This document shows, one piece after another, positions 30,048 through 39,555 of a stretch of DNA of 42,232 nucleotides. Location: the NCBI GenBank assembly GCA_016931715.1, contig JAFGEF010000029.1, positions 1 through 42,232 on the forward strand, written 5' to 3'. The notes beneath the pieces are model-generated. The model did no database searches. It saw nothing but the letters and a program-made list of their open reading frames with translations, and had not been told where the DNA came from. The DNA comes from Sedimentisphaerales bacterium. GTDB taxonomy: Bacteria; Planctomycetota; Phycisphaerae; Sedimentisphaerales; Anaerobacaceae. Position numbers and translations under genes: made by a program. Numbering within the stretch: the first letter of the stretch is position 1; each line of letters opens with the position of its first letter.

Positions 30048-31316
30048 TTATTCCTTTTCGCGGAAGATTTTTGCACCGACCTTATTCAGTCGTTCTTCTA
30101 TTTTTTCGTAGCCGCGGTCGATGTGATAGACTCTGTTGATAATTGTTGTACCTTCGGCAGCCATACCTGCGAGAACCAGGGCGGCGGAGGCTCTCAAGTC
30201 TGATGCCATTACCGGTGCGGCGATAAGTTTATCCACGCCGGCTACAATTACAACCTGCCCTTCCTTATGCAAGTTCGCGGCCATTCTGTTCAACTCGGCT
30301 ACGTGCATAAACCTGTCAGGGAATATTTTTTCTATTACGAAGCTGTTTCCTTTTGCAAGAGCCAGCAGAGACATGAACTGCGCCTGCAAATCAGTCGGAA
30401 AACCCGGATAAGGCTGAGTCGTAATATCAGTCGGTTTCATTGGTCCTTTTCGTGAAACGACACAGCCTGAATCTTCATCTTCGACAACCGCGCCGATTTC
30501 CCTGAATTTTTCGACAACCGCCATCAAATCACCAAGTCTGCAATGCTCAATTCTTAATTCTCCTTCAGTAATAGCGGCGGCAGCCATAAACGTTCCCGCT
30601 TCGATTCTGTCCGGTATTACCTCATACTTGACAGGGTGAAGTTCCTTAACTCCGTTGATTATCAGGTGCGGCGAACCGATTCCACTGATTTTTGCGCCCA
30701 TTTTATTCAGGAAATTTGCCAGGTCAGATACTTCCGGCTCACAAGCGGCTGATTCGATGACTGTCCTGCCTTTTGCCAGAACCGCCGCCATTAATACATT
30801 CGCCGTACCAAGAACGGTCGAACCGAACGGGCCTCCCATAAAAATTTCTTTTCCGATAAGACCATCCGGCGCTTCAGCGATGATATAACCATTTTTCAGG
30901 TGAATTTTCGCTCCGAGAGCCTCCAGTCCTCGAATGTGAAGATTTACAGGCCTGTCGCCTATCGCGCATCCGCCGGGCATGGATACTTCCGCCCTGCCGC
31001 ATCTTGCCAGCAACGGTCCGAGAATGCAGATGCCTGCGCGCATTTTTCGCACGATATCGTAATCACCTACAGGATTATCAATTACGGTCGAATCTATGCT
31101 CAACTCGCCGTTTTTTTTGCGCTCTATTTTGCAGCCCAAAGAACATAGAAGTTCCTGACAGACAGAAACATCCAAGAGTTCCGGCACAGATTTTATGACA
31201 GATTTGCCCGGCGCAAGGATTGAAGCAGCCATAATCGGCAGGGCCGCATTTTTCGAGCCGTTCACTCTTACTGAGCCGGATAATTTTACCGGTCCTTCGA
31301 TACGAAATATATCCAT
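30048..31316 (-). CDS. murA: UDP-N-acetylglucosamine 1-carboxyvinyltransferase
   Basis: This enzyme catalyses the first committed step of peptidoglycan synthesis, adding enolpyruvate from PEP to UDP-GlcNAc in the cytosol. It is 422 residues, standard length. Key residues are visible: Lys22 (NGSKNAALP) and the catalytic Cys117 in MPGGCAIGDRPVNLH, so the fosfomycin-reactive Cys is present. RIEAGTFMAAAAITEG and the C-terminal RASAALVLAGMAAEG are family motifs. The gene is divergent from the CPBP protease gene, with 61 bp between. Its presence agrees with other evidence that planctomycetes carry peptidoglycan genes. Confidence 0.97.
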   Translation of the reverse strand: MDIFRIEGPVKLSGSVRVNGSKNAALPIMAASILAPGKSVIKSVPELLDVSVCQELLCSLGCKIERKKNGELSIDSTVIDNPVGDYDIVRKMRAGICILGPLLARCGRAEVSMPGGCAIGDRPVNLHIRGLEALGAKIHLKNGYIIAEAPDGLIGKEIFMGGPFGSTVLGTANVLMAAVLAKGRTVIESAACEPEVSDLANFLNKMGAKISGIGSPHLIINGVKELHPVKYEVIPDRIEAGTFMAAAAITEGELRIEHCRLGDLMAVVEKFREIGAVVEDEDSGCVVSRKGPMKPTDITTQPYPGFPTDLQAQFMSLLALAKGNSFVIEKIFPDRFMHVAELNRMAANLHKEGQVVIVAGVDKLIAAPVMASDLRASAALVLAGMAAEGTTIINRVYHIDRGYEKIEERLNKVGAKIFREKE

Positions 31317-31377
31317 AGTCTATTTTCCTTGAAAAATTGACGCTAATGTAATACAAATTTGCATAAATTACAATATA

Positions 31378-32250
31378 GTGAAAATATACATGAATATACC
31401 CGAAAATATCAAAGAAATAATTGGCGCTATTCGCCCTGAAGACATTTTTATTTATTTTTCAGGGTTCATATTATTAGCCATCTGGCTTATCCGCACATCT
31501 TTTGGCAAAAAGGCGCTGGAAAATTCTATCCCTCGCAGGAACGGCATGCCTATTTTTCTGCCTCTGGCTTTAACTCTTGCTGTTTTACTTTCCGTTGGCC
31601 TGCTAAATGAATTATCCTTATCGTTGTTCAAAGATTTACAGAAATGGAAGCAGGTTTTAATAAGTGAGTTAATAAGCCTCTCAGCCGGTTTAGTATCAAT
31701 AGGACTTCTACTATTTATTATAAAAATTTATTTTGTTAGAGGATTCAGAGGATTTGGTCTGAATATTAAAACAATTCCCAGGGATTTTGTTTACGCTTTT
31801 ACATATATACTTGCCATTTTTCCTTTAATGGAAATTGTATTCTGGGCAACGATAAACATAAATAAATTCATATCCGGAACAGAATACGAAATTCCGACTC
31901 ATCAGGAACTGCAAAATATCATAGAAAATCCGAGTATTTTGGTTAGGCTCGTTATCGCCACAGGGACGATTGGAATTATACCTTTTCTTGAGGAACTGCT
32001 TTATCGCGGGCTTTTCCAGACAATGATACGTACAAATTTGTATTATTACAAACATGCCGGATGGATAGCAATTTTCATAACATCTGTGTTTTTTTCAATT
32101 AGTCACGAAAATATCTCTCACTGGCCGATTTTGTTTATTCTTGGAGCATGTATGGGATATTCTTATGAAAAAAGCGGCTCATTATTCAGGCCTGTTCTTA
32201 TACACATGTTATTCAATGCTTCCGCAGTATTAGCAACGTGGCGGCAATAA
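31378..32250 (+). CDS. CPBP-family intramembrane glutamic/metalloprotease
   Basis: This 290-residue polytopic membrane protein is of the CAAX-protease/bacteriocin-processing (CPBP) family. Motifs are EELLYRGLFQTMIR (motif 1, EExxxR), FSISHENISHWPI (motif 2, with His) and HMLFNASAVL (motif 3). About six to eight hydrophobic segments are seen. Substrates are not predictable. The start is uncertain: GTG at 31378 or ATG at 31390; neither has a Shine-Dalgarno, and TACAAT just upstream could be a -10 box giving a nearly leaderless message. Divergent from murA. Confidence 0.88.
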   Translation: MKIYMNIPENIKEIIGAIRPEDIFIYFSGFILLAIWLIRTSFGKKALENSIPRRNGMPIFLPLALTLAVLLSVGLLNELSLSLFKDLQKWKQVLISELISLSAGLVSIGLLLFIIKIYFVRGFRGFGLNIKTIPRDFVYAFTYILAIFPLMEIVFWATININKFISGTEYEIPTHQELQNIIENPSILVRLVIATGTIGIIPFLEELLYRGLFQTMIRTNLYYYKHAGWIAIFITSVFFSISHENISHWPILFILGACMGYSYEKSGSLFRPVLIHMLFNASAVLATWRQ

Positions 32251-32295
32251 TTGCAGTCATCTTTCACTTTTTTTATTTTTTACACCTTTATCTGA

Positions 32296-32324
32296 TTGAC
32301 GAAAAGATTAAGTTGCGATAGATT
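32296..32324 (+). promoter_or_regulatory. Candidate promoter of carBA
   Basis: TTGACG (32296-32301) and TAGATT (32319-32324) with a 17-bp spacer. Transcription would begin near 32331, giving a 5' leader of about 120 bases for carB. Confidence 0.55.
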
Positions 32325-32335
32325 ATTTCAAAAAT

Positions 32336-32401
32336 CCCACGGAAAACCATAGCCGGGGTATGTCAAACTGTAGAGCAGAGTTGAGCGTATAGACCGTTGG
32401 G
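32336..32401 (+). promoter_or_regulatory. Candidate structured 5' leader of carBA
   Basis: CCCACGG (32336-32342) can pair with CCGTTGGG (32394-32401) with one bulge, closing a domain. Inside are short hairpins CATAGCCGGGGTATG and AACTGTAGAGCAGAGTT. It is more G+C-rich than the surrounding sequence and starts at the inferred mRNA 5' end. It does not match a riboswitch class that I recognise. Pyrimidine or arginine control of carBA would be a reasonable role, but this is inference. Confidence 0.35.
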
Positions 32402-32451
32402 GGTACCAAAGGCACGTGCAGCTAAGCAAAGAAGAGTTATGAAATATAAAA

Positions 32452-35400
32452 ATGCCAAAACGCAAGGACATTCATAAGATACTGATAATCGGCTCAGGCC
32501 CGATAGTTATCGGGCAGGGTTGTGAATTTGATTATTCCGGCACACAAGGTTGTAAAGTTCTAAAGCAGCAGGGTTATAAAGTAATACTGGTCAACAGCAA
32601 TCCTGCTACGATAATGACTGACCCTGAAGTGGCGGACAAAACATATATTGAGCCGATTACGCCGGAGATTATCGAAAAAATTATCGCCAAAGAAAAGCCT
32701 GACAGCCTCCTGCCGACTCTCGGAGGCCAAACGGGGCTTAACGCCGCTGTCGCTCTTGCTGAGAGAGGCATCCTCAAAAAATACGGCGTCAAAATGATTG
32801 GCGCTAATCTGCATACGATAAAAAAAGCGGAAGAAAGAGACCTTTTCAAAAAGACAATCATCGAATGCGGCCTCGAAGTCCCGAAAAGCGGTTACGCTCA
32901 TTCATGGGAAGAAGCGCAGAAAGTAGTCGAAGAAATCGGCTTTCCGGCAATTATCAGGCCTTCATATACTCTCGGAGGCACAGGAGGCAATGTCGCCTAT
33001 AATATCGATGAATACAGGAAATACATCGATTGGGGATTAAATCTTAGTCCGAACAGCCAGGTTCTTGTCGAAGAATCTGTAATCGGCTGGAAGGAATATG
33101 AGCTTGAGGTGATGCGCGACAAGAAAGATAACGTTGTCATCGTCTGCTCGATTGAGAATCTCGATCCGATGGGAATTCATACAGGCGACAGCATTACAGT
33201 AGCTCCTGCCCAAACTCTAACAGACAAGGAATACCAGATAATGCGTGACGCGGCCCTGAAAATTATCAGGGCAATTGGCGTAGAGACCGGAGGCTCGAAC
33301 ATTCAATTCTCGGTTAATCCGGAAAACGGCAAGCTGTATGTAATAGAAATGAATCCGCGTGTATCGAGAAGCTCGGCTCTGGCGTCAAAGGCTACCGGTT
33401 TTCCGATTGCCAAAATTGCCTCGCTTCTTGCAGTCGGCATGACACTCGATGAAATTCCCAATGATATAACAAAGAAAACTCCCGCATGTTTCGAGCCGAC
33501 TATTGATTACTGCGTTGTTAAGTGGCCCCGTTTTACTTTCGAAAAATTCCCGAAAACGAATCCTACGCTTACTGTGCAGATGAAATCGGTTGGTGAAGCG
33601 ATGGCTATCGGAAGAACTTTCAAGGAAGCTTTCCATAAAGCTGTCAGGTCGCTTGAAATCGACAGGTATTCGCTTGACGCAAAACATATAATACCCGGAC
33701 TATCACGAGCACAGTTGAAAGATAAGCTGCGTTCATTCTGCTGGGACAAAATCTGGTACATAGCAGAAGCAATAAGAAGAGATTTTTCAACAGAAGAATT
33801 ATTCAGCCTGACAAAAGTTGATCCATGGTTCCTGAATAATATCAGGGACATTGTTAAATTCGAGGAAAAGATTAAAGCCAAAGCATCGAAAGCGAAGGCA
33901 TTATCAAGACATGAACTGCAAAAAGCAAAAGAATTCGGCTTTAGTGATAAGTACCTTGCCGCATTATATGGCGTAAGGGAAAATGACTTTCGTTTAAGCC
34001 GAATCGGGCAGAATATTAAAGCGGTTTATAAGATGGTCGATACCTGCGGTGCGGAATTCCAGGCATCAACGCCATATTTATACTCAACTTACGAAAGTGA
34101 ATGTGAAGCAAATCCGACTACAAGAAGAAAAGTAATCATTCTCGGCGGCGGACCAAATCGAATCGGTCAGGGAATCGAGTTCGATTATTGCTGTGTCCAT
34201 GCGGCTTTTGCGCTGAAAGAAATCGGCATCGAATCGATTATGGTCAACTGCAACCCGGAGACTGTCAGCACAGACTACGACACTTCGGACAGGCTGTATT
34301 TTGAGCCGCTGACATTTGAAGATGTAATGTCAATCGTCGAGAAGGAAAAACCGGACGGCGTCATTGTACAGTTCGGAGGCCAGACACCCTTGAAACTTGC
34401 GGTTCCGCTCGAACAGGCGGGAGTAAAAATAATCGGTACTTCCCCTGACAGCATCGATTTGGCGGAAGACCGCAAGCGTTTTAACAAGCTCGTGGAGAAA
34501 CTGAAGTTCCGCCAGCCTGACAGCGGCACAGCGAATACTTATGAGGAAACTCTCCAAATAGCCAAAAAGCTCGGCTATCCGCTTCTTGTGCGGCCGTCGT
34601 TTGTTCTCGGCGGCAGAGCAATGAGAGTTGTTTATGACGAGCAGGAATTAAAAAACTGTTTCGCTGAAGCAATAGAAGTATCCGGCGAGCATCCAATCCT
34701 TATTGACAAGTTCCTTGATGATGCAACCGAAATGGATGTAGATGCAATCTGTGACGGCAAACAGGTTGTCATAGGCGGTTTGATGGAGCATATCGAAGAA
34801 GCCGGAGTTCATTCGGGTGACAGCGCATGTTCTCTGCCGCCTGTTACAATAAGCAAAAAAGTCATAGAGAAGATAAAAGAACAAACGAAACGCCTTGCTC
34901 TGGAACTGAAGGTAATAGGTCTTATCAACATTCAGTTCGCAATTAAGGACGAAGAAGTTTTTATTCTTGAAGTAAATCCGCGTGCGTCACGAACCATTCC
35001 TTTCGTAAGCAAATCCATCGGCGTACCTCTTGCCAAGCTCGCTGCGAAAATAATGGCCGGAATGACACTTGAAGAATTGAATTTTACAGAAGAAGCAGCA
35101 ATAGAGCACTACTGTGTGAAAGAAGCTGTATTTCCATTCCTTAAATTCCCCGGTATAGATACGATTCTCGGTCCGGAGATGCTTTCTACCGGCGAGGTTA
35201 TGGGCATTTCCGATGACTTCGGAAGAGCTTATGCCAAGTCGCAAATAGCCGCAGGTAATACTCTTCCGCTGTCAGGTACAGTTTTCTTCGGGACCAAAGA
35301 CAGTGACAAGCCGCGTGCAGTCGAAGCAGCACGAAAACTCTATGAAATGGGATTTAAGATTATAGCGACAAGAGGAACCTGTATCGAGTTTATCCGCAAT

Positions 35401-35685
35401 AATATCCCAACCGAATTTGTTTTGAAAATGACTGAAGGCAGACCAAATGTCGTGGACCATATTATTAATAAAGATATCGACCTGATAATAAATACGACTG
35501 TCGGCAAACAGTCAATCCAGGATTCATTCCTGATAAGAAGAACAGCCCTGGACAGACAGATACCTTATGTTACAACTATACGCGGTGCAGCGGCGGTAGT
35601 GAAAGCCATCGCGGCAGTCAAAGGAGAAAAACTCAGGGTCAAGCCGATACAGTCATATTATCGAAGAAAAGGAAATAAAACGTGA
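32452..35685 (+). CDS. carB: Carbamoyl-phosphate synthase large subunit
   Basis: This 1077-residue enzyme makes carbamoyl phosphate from bicarbonate, ATP and ammonia channelled from CarA, for pyrimidine and arginine synthesis. Length is normal. It has two ATP-grasp halves ([13 protein letters not shown] about residue 165; [13 protein letters not shown] about 713). Residues near 11-30 ([20 protein letters not shown]) and 560-580 ([20 protein letters not shown]) repeat the same N-terminal motif. An MGS-like allosteric domain is C-terminal ([13 protein letters not shown]). It ends in a 4-bp overlap with carA, so translation is probably coupled. The large subunit gene precedes the small one, reversed from the usual carAB order. 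Confidence 0.97.
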   Translation: MPKRKDIHKILIIGSGPIVIGQGCEFDYSGTQGCKVLKQQGYKVILVNSNPATIMTDPEVADKTYIEPITPEIIEKIIAKEKPDSLLPTLGGQTGLNAAVALAERGILKKYGVKMIGANLHTIKKAEERDLFKKTIIECGLEVPKSGYAHSWEEAQKVVEEIGFPAIIRPSYTLGGTGGNVAYNIDEYRKYIDWGLNLSPNSQVLVEESVIGWKEYELEVMRDKKDNVVIVCSIENLDPMGIHTGDSITVAPAQTLTDKEYQIMRDAALKIIRAIGVETGGSNIQFSVNPENGKLYVIEMNPRVSRSSALASKATGFPIAKIASLLAVGMTLDEIPNDITKKTPACFEPTIDYCVVKWPRFTFEKFPKTNPTLTVQMKSVGEAMAIGRTFKEAFHKAVRSLEIDRYSLDAKHIIPGLSRAQLKDKLRSFCWDKIWYIAEAIRRDFSTEELFSLTKVDPWFLNNIRDIVKFEEKIKAKASKAKALSRHELQKAKEFGFSDKYLAALYGVRENDFRLSRIGQNIKAVYKMVDTCGAEFQASTPYLYSTYESECEANPTTRRKVIILGGGPNRIGQGIEFDYCCVHAAFALKEIGIESIMVNCNPETVSTDYDTSDRLYFEPLTFEDVMSIVEKEKPDGVIVQFGGQTPLKLAVPLEQAGVKIIGTSPDSIDLAEDRKRFNKLVEKLKFRQPDSGTANTYEETLQIAKKLGYPLLVRPSFVLGGRAMRVVYDEQELKNCFAEAIEVSGEHPILIDKFLDDATEMDVDAICDGKQVVIGGLMEHIEEAGVHSGDSACSLPPVTISKKVIEKIKEQTKRLALELKVIGLINIQFAIKDEEVFILEVNPRASRTIPFVSKSIGVPLAKLAAKIMAGMTLEELNFTEEAAIEHYCVKEAVFPFLKFPGIDTILGPEMLSTGEVMGISDDFGRAYAKSQIAAGNTLPLSGTVFFGTKDSDKPRAVEAARKLYEMGFKIIATRGTCIEFIRNNIPTEFVLKMTEGRPNVVDHIINKDIDLIINTTVGKQSIQDSFLIRRTALDRQIPYVTTIRGAAAVVKAIAAVKGEKLRVKPIQSYYRRKGNKT

Positions 35686-36797
35686 AAGCTATATTACTGC
35701 TCGAAGACGGAACGATTTTTGAAGGCAATTCTTTTGGTGCAAAAGGCCAAAAGTGCGGGGAAGTCGTTTTCAATACAAGTATGGCCGGATACCAGGAAAT
35801 TCTGACAGATCCATCATACCACGAGCAGATAATCACGATGACATATCCCCTTATTGGCAATTACGGCACAAACAAAGAAGACTGGGAATCGAGAAAAAGT
35901 TTTGTCGCAGGTTTTATAGTAAAGGAAAACTGCGATTATCCGAGCAATTGGCGCAACCAACAATCCCTTTCCGATTATCTTAAAGAAAACAATATCGTGG
36001 GACTCGAAGGAATCGATACACGTGCCCTTGTAAAACATATCCGTATCCGAGGCGCAATGCGAGGTATAATTTCTTCCGATGATTTTAATATTAAAAATCT
36101 CAAACAAAAATTAGATGAGTATCCCGGATTGGTAGGAAGAGACATTGTTAAAAACGTAACATCAAAAAAACCATACAACTGGGACAAGGGCGTTATCGAT
36201 GTTCTTAAAAACAGTGAGTTAAAGCCTGAAAAGAAATACAGAGTAGTCGCTTTCGATTACGGCATAAAACAAAACATACTGCGCCTGCTCCGCTCACATG
36301 GCTGCGAAGTTATAGTCGTACCCGCAGAAACCACAGCAAAAGAGGTCCTTGCAAAAAAGCCTGACGGCGTCTTCCTGAGCAATGGCCCGGGCGATCCCGC
36401 CGCTGTTGACTACGCAATAGAAAGTGTTCGTAATCTTCTCGGGAAAGTCCCAATATTTGGTATTTGTCTGGGACACCAGATTCTCGCTCTTGCACTCGGC
36501 GCCAAAACTTATAAATTAAAGTTCGGTCATCGCGGTGCCAACCACCCTGTGAAAAATCTGAGAACAGGACAAATTGAAATTACCAGCCAAAACCATGGCT
36601 TTTGCGTTGATATGGACTCGCTTGCAGGCAAGAAAGTTGAACTGACACACCTGAATCTTAACGACAATACCAACGAGGGAATTGAATGCAAGAAGATGAA
36701 GGCTTTTTCTGTCCAGTATCATCCCGAAGCCTCACCCGGCCCCCACGACTCGAACTACCTATTCAATGACTTCATCGAATTGATGGAAAAATCATAG
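35682..36797 (+). CDS. carA: Carbamoyl-phosphate synthase small subunit (glutamine amidotransferase)
   Basis: This 371-residue subunit hydrolyses glutamine and passes ammonia to CarB. The N-terminal CarA domain ([20 protein letters not shown]) is followed by a class I glutamine amidotransferase domain with the nucleophile Cys in [15 protein letters not shown] and the His-Glu pair in [16 protein letters not shown] at 35682 is the start, overlapping the carB stop (GTGA), with GGAAATAAAAC upstream. It is the last gene of this operon; the next gene is convergent after 37 bp. Confidence 0.97.
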   Translation: MKAILLLEDGTIFEGNSFGAKGQKCGEVVFNTSMAGYQEILTDPSYHEQIITMTYPLIGNYGTNKEDWESRKSFVAGFIVKENCDYPSNWRNQQSLSDYLKENNIVGLEGIDTRALVKHIRIRGAMRGIISSDDFNIKNLKQKLDEYPGLVGRDIVKNVTSKKPYNWDKGVIDVLKNSELKPEKKYRVVAFDYGIKQNILRLLRSHGCEVIVVPAETTAKEVLAKKPDGVFLSNGPGDPAAVDYAIESVRNLLGKVPIFGICLGHQILALALGAKTYKLKFGHRGANHPVKNLRTGQIEITSQNHGFCVDMDSLAGKKVELTHLNLNDNTNEGIECKKMKAFSVQYHPEASPGPHDSNYLFNDFIELMEKS

Positions 36798-36834
36798 ACA
36801 ATCTATTCTCATACAGAACAGTAGGAAAACAAAG

Positions 36835-37218
36835 TTATTTTTTCTCCCCCACTAACGGATAAGCATTTTCTACGTGGAAATAGACGAGAAACTTCGTGGA
36901 ATCATCATTGGCATCTGCGATTACAGGCTGTCTTTTTATGAACTCCTGAACAACCGAAGCATTAATCTCCTCTCGCAATTTTGTCAGATATAATCTTTGG
37001 CCTTTATAGCCTTCGCCTTTTTCGATGAACATATACGCGGCATTAAGATTTGTTCTTAGATTCTGGTGACTCAGCCGCTCCTTCATCACAAAAGCTATAG
37101 TCGAATCATTTACGACTTCAGGTTTTGCATAAATGGCAATATCAACTGAACCATCAGAATCAGAGGTTGCTAAAATCCCTATACCTTCAGCTTTTTCAAA
37201 ATACTTGCGTAAATCCAT
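36835..37218 (-). CDS. Pyridoxamine 5'-phosphate oxidase-like (flavin-binding split-barrel) protein
   Basis: This is a 127-residue single split-barrel domain (GILATSDSDGSVDIAIYAKP, IAFVMKERLSHQNLRTNLNA, AYMFIEKGEGYKGQRLYL). Proteins of this type usually bind FMN or F420 and have varied redox roles. It is too short and divergent for true PdxH, so a specific reaction cannot be named. Convergent with carA and separated from the STAS gene by about 240 bp that hold no recognised feature. Confidence 0.8.
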   Translation of the reverse strand: MDLRKYFEKAEGIGILATSDSDGSVDIAIYAKPEVVNDSTIAFVMKERLSHQNLRTNLNAAYMFIEKGEGYKGQRLYLTKLREEINASVVQEFIKRQPVIADANDDSTKFLVYFHVENAYPLVGEKK

Positions 37219-37457
37219 TTCTATTACTCCATTATCAAAATTTATAATATTTTCGTAATTGCAGCAGACAGTCTAACAGATAACAACAACTGTTAAAAAG
37301 CAAATATTGAAGAAAAAACAACAAAAATTGAATAATGAATGATATAATGGAAAACTAAATATTATTTTGAAAAATATATAAAACTTGGTAATATATCGAT
37401 AGGAGCCGATATATCCGGCCTTATGTCCGAAAATAGTTTAAAGGGTCATTAATAGTC

Positions 37458-37829
37458 ATGGACGAGAAAAAAGGCGTTGAAATAACGACTCAGTCAGATG
37501 CCGGCGTGGTGTCTTTTCAGGCCGCTTCTATAAGCGATGTTGAAGAAATTAACGCAATTTCCCAAAAAATAGGCGATTTTGTCGAAAAAAACCAGCCTGC
37601 AAGGCTGATTTTCGATTTTAATCAGGTTAAATTCTTCTCCTCACAGGTATTAGGAATGCTGCTTAACATGCGAGCAAAGCTTTCGGTGTACAAAGGCGAA
37701 GTCATAATCATTGCCATAAATCCGCAATTGCACAGGGTTTTCAAAATAACGAATCTTGATAAAATTTTCAGGTTCTTTCCGGATGTTAAAAGTGCAATTA
37801 AAACAACAAGCTCAACAAGCGAGGACTAA
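37458..37829 (+). CDS. STAS domain protein (anti-sigma factor antagonist type)
   Basis: This 123-residue protein has the SpoIIAA-like STAS fold (LIFDFNQVKFFSSQVLGMLL, with the phosphorylatable Ser position in FFSSQVLG). Such proteins release sigma factors or other partners from kinase/anti-sigma proteins when dephosphorylated. No partner kinase is adjacent, so it may act with a remote one. A terminal Ser/Thr-rich tail follows (TTSSTSED). It starts at ATG 37458 after a 239-bp gap, with weak upstream signals. Confidence 0.88.
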   Translation: MDEKKGVEITTQSDAGVVSFQAASISDVEEINAISQKIGDFVEKNQPARLIFDFNQVKFFSSQVLGMLLNMRAKLSVYKGEVIIIAINPQLHRVFKITNLDKIFRFFPDVKSAIKTTSSTSED

Positions 37830-37910
37830 TCCCCTGCTTTTTCGTCTAAGGGGGGTTAAATAATATTAATGTCCTGAAATCAGGACTGTTTTGTCAGAAA
37901 GGCTGAATTT

Positions 37911-38363
37911 ATGCATATAGAACAACAATTTTCAATTTTTATGATGAATAAACCGGGCGTAATGGCAAAAGTTCTTGATGAATTCGCACAGGAAAAAATA
38001 AATATTATTGCGATTACTATGATGGATTCTGTAGAACATGGTGTTATGAGGGTAGTTTTTGACTCTCCAAATAAAGCAAGAATAGTTTTACAGAGGCTCA
38101 ATCTGCCTTTTAGCGAGACAGATACCTTATGTGTTACTTTGAATAATGAATCTGGTGCGCTTGCGTCTGTTATAGGAAAATTAGGGAAAAATCATATACC
38201 AATATCATACGCATACTGCACGGCTGGTGCAAAAGGCGGGAAAACTACAGGAGTTTTAAAAGTTGCTAACGTCGAAAAAGCAATGAAGCTGCTCGAACAA
38301 AGCCAAAAGAAACAAACGAAGTCCCAGCCGCTTGTCAGGAAAGCAAAATCCGCAAGAAGATAA
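37911..38363 (+). CDS. ACT domain protein (two ACT domains)
   Basis: This is a 150-residue regulator with two ACT repeats. The first is at about 1-65 (FSIFMMNKPGVMAKVLDEFA, IIAITMMDSVEHGVMRVVFD). The second is at about 70-130 (LCVTLNNESGALASVIGKLG, YAYCTAGAKGGKTTGVLKVA). The lysine-rich C-terminus (KKQTKSQPLVRKAKSARR) could bind nucleic acid or be a tail only. The likely role is amino-acid-responsive control. It is followed by the tRNA-Asp gene on the same strand. Confidence 0.88.
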   Translation: MHIEQQFSIFMMNKPGVMAKVLDEFAQEKINIIAITMMDSVEHGVMRVVFDSPNKARIVLQRLNLPFSETDTLCVTLNNESGALASVIGKLGKNHIPISYAYCTAGAKGGKTTGVLKVANVEKAMKLLEQSQKKQTKSQPLVRKAKSARR

Positions 38364-38399
38364 TTTTCAAATAGGAATATAAAATTTATTTTAAAACTA

Positions 38400-38429
38400 T
38401 TGACATTAAAGCAGGAAAAATTGTATATT
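38400..38429 (+). promoter_or_regulatory. Candidate tRNA-Asp promoter
   Basis: TTGACA (38400-38405) and TATATT (38424-38429) with an 18-bp spacer; the inferred transcription start is about 15 bases before the tRNA. It is independent of the ACT gene upstream. Confidence 0.65.
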
Positions 38430-38449
38430 ACCTGCTCTGTAGGACAAAC

Positions 38450-38523
38450 GGGGCCGTAGCTCAATTGGTTAGAGCGTCGGACTGTCGATCCGAAGGTTGA
38501 GGGTTCGAGCCCCTTCGGCCTCG
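38450..38523 (+). tRNA. tRNA-Asp (GTC)
   Basis: The 74-base tRNA folds normally: acceptor GGGGCCG with CGGCCTC (one G-T pair), D arm GCTCAATTGGTTAGAGC, anticodon stem TCGGA/TCCGA, anticodon GTC at 38484-38486, T loop in GGGTTCGAGCCCC. G38523 is the discriminator and no CCA is encoded. Confidence 0.97.
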
Positions 38524-38536
38524 TTTTAAGAGATTT

Positions 38537-38570
38537 GGGCTGACAAGTGATAACATTTGTCAGCCCTTTT
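38537..38570 (+). terminator. Intrinsic terminator after tRNA-Asp
   Basis: GGGCTGACAA and TTGTCAGCCC form a 10-bp stem with a short loop, followed by TTTT. It is 13 bp past the tRNA. Confidence 0.85.
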
Positions 38571-38714
38571 CATTAAAATAAAAAAAACATCTATCAAAGT
38601 TGAATGCTTCTGTTGAAAAAAAATTAAAAAAATACATACCACTGATAATATAATATAATTTTATAAAGCCTGCTGATATATATGAGAACAAAACCGATTT
38701 TTTTGTTAATTTCC

Positions 38715-38742
38715 TTGTTTTAGATATTCACAATGTTATAAT
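38715..38742 (+). promoter_or_regulatory. Candidate pdxJ promoter
   Basis: TTGTTT (38715-38720) and the consensus TATAAT (38737-38742) with a 16-bp spacer, 25 bp before the pdxJ start. The AT-rich 197 bp between the tRNA terminator and this gene hold nothing else recognisable. Confidence 0.6.
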
Positions 38743-38767
38743 TCTAAGGATTTATCAGGAAGAAACT

Positions 38768-39493
38768 ATGGCATTACTAAATGTAAATATAGATCATATA
38801 GCAACGATTAGACAGGCACGGCTAACTGATGAGCCTGATCCTGTATGGGCGGCGACTGAATGTGAACTGGCCGGTGCAAATGGAATCACTGTGCATTTAC
38901 GTCAGGATAGACGTCATATCTGCGACCGGGATGTTTATCTTTTAAATGAAACCGTCTCATGCAAATTCAATCTTGAAATGTCCATGACGGAAAGCATAGT
39001 GAAAATCGCAGAAGAAATCAGACCCGACCAGGTTACTCTCGTTCCCGAAAACAGGCAGGAGCTTACTACCGAAGGCGGTCTGAACTGTGCTGCTAATAAA
39101 ACAAGACTCGCTGAAGTTGTAAAAAGAATGCATAAAAAAGGCATTTTAGTCAGCGCATTTATTATACCGGACAAAGAGCAGATAGACGCTTCCGCCGAGA
39201 CAGGCTGCGATGCCATCGAGCTGCATACCGGAATGTACGCAAATGCAAAATCGCAAAAACAGGCGGAAAAACGGGTAGAAGAGTTGATAACGGGCAGAGA
39301 TCGTGCGATAGAGCAAAATCTTGTCGTACATGCAGGTCATGGATTGACATACCGCAATATTGCCGGTGTTGCGTCAATTTCGGATATGTGTGAGTTCAAT
39401 ATTGGTCACAGCATTATATCCCGTTCCGTTTTTGTTGGAATCAGGCAAGCTGCGGCAGAAATGATAAAACTAATCGATAAATTTAGCAAATAA
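38768..39493 (+). CDS. pdxJ: Pyridoxine 5'-phosphate synthase
   Basis: This enzyme closes the pyridine ring in DXP-dependent vitamin B6 synthesis, from 1-deoxy-xylulose-5-phosphate and 3-amino-1-hydroxyacetone phosphate. It is 241 residues. Motifs are VNIDHIATIRQAR, active-site His43 in TVHLRQDRRH, Glu70 in NLEM and VHAGHGLTYRN. The common HLREDRR has Glu replaced by Gln here; the recognised catalytic residues remain. AGGAAG precedes the ATG. dapA follows after 62 bp. Confidence 0.95.
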   Translation: MALLNVNIDHIATIRQARLTDEPDPVWAATECELAGANGITVHLRQDRRHICDRDVYLLNETVSCKFNLEMSMTESIVKIAEEIRPDQVTLVPENRQELTTEGGLNCAANKTRLAEVVKRMHKKGILVSAFIIPDKEQIDASAETGCDAIELHTGMYANAKSQKQAEKRVEELITGRDRAIEQNLVVHAGHGLTYRNIAGVASISDMCEFNIGHSIISRSVFVGIRQAAAEMIKLIDKFSK

Positions 39494-39555
39494 TCGATCC
39501 CAAACCGTTCATAATTATGATAATTCCTTATATATAAAGCAGTTAGGAGAAAGAA

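Noticed and set aside
29925..30203. 92-codon frame before and into the end of murA, opposite strand
   Set aside because: Although an AAGGA precedes its ATG, most of the frame is antisense to murA and spans the GC hairpin; no family resemblance.
36835..37218. pdxH (pyridoxamine phosphate oxidase) linked to pdxJ
   Set aside because: It is too short and lacks the PdxH C-terminal signature; only the general split-barrel family can be supported.
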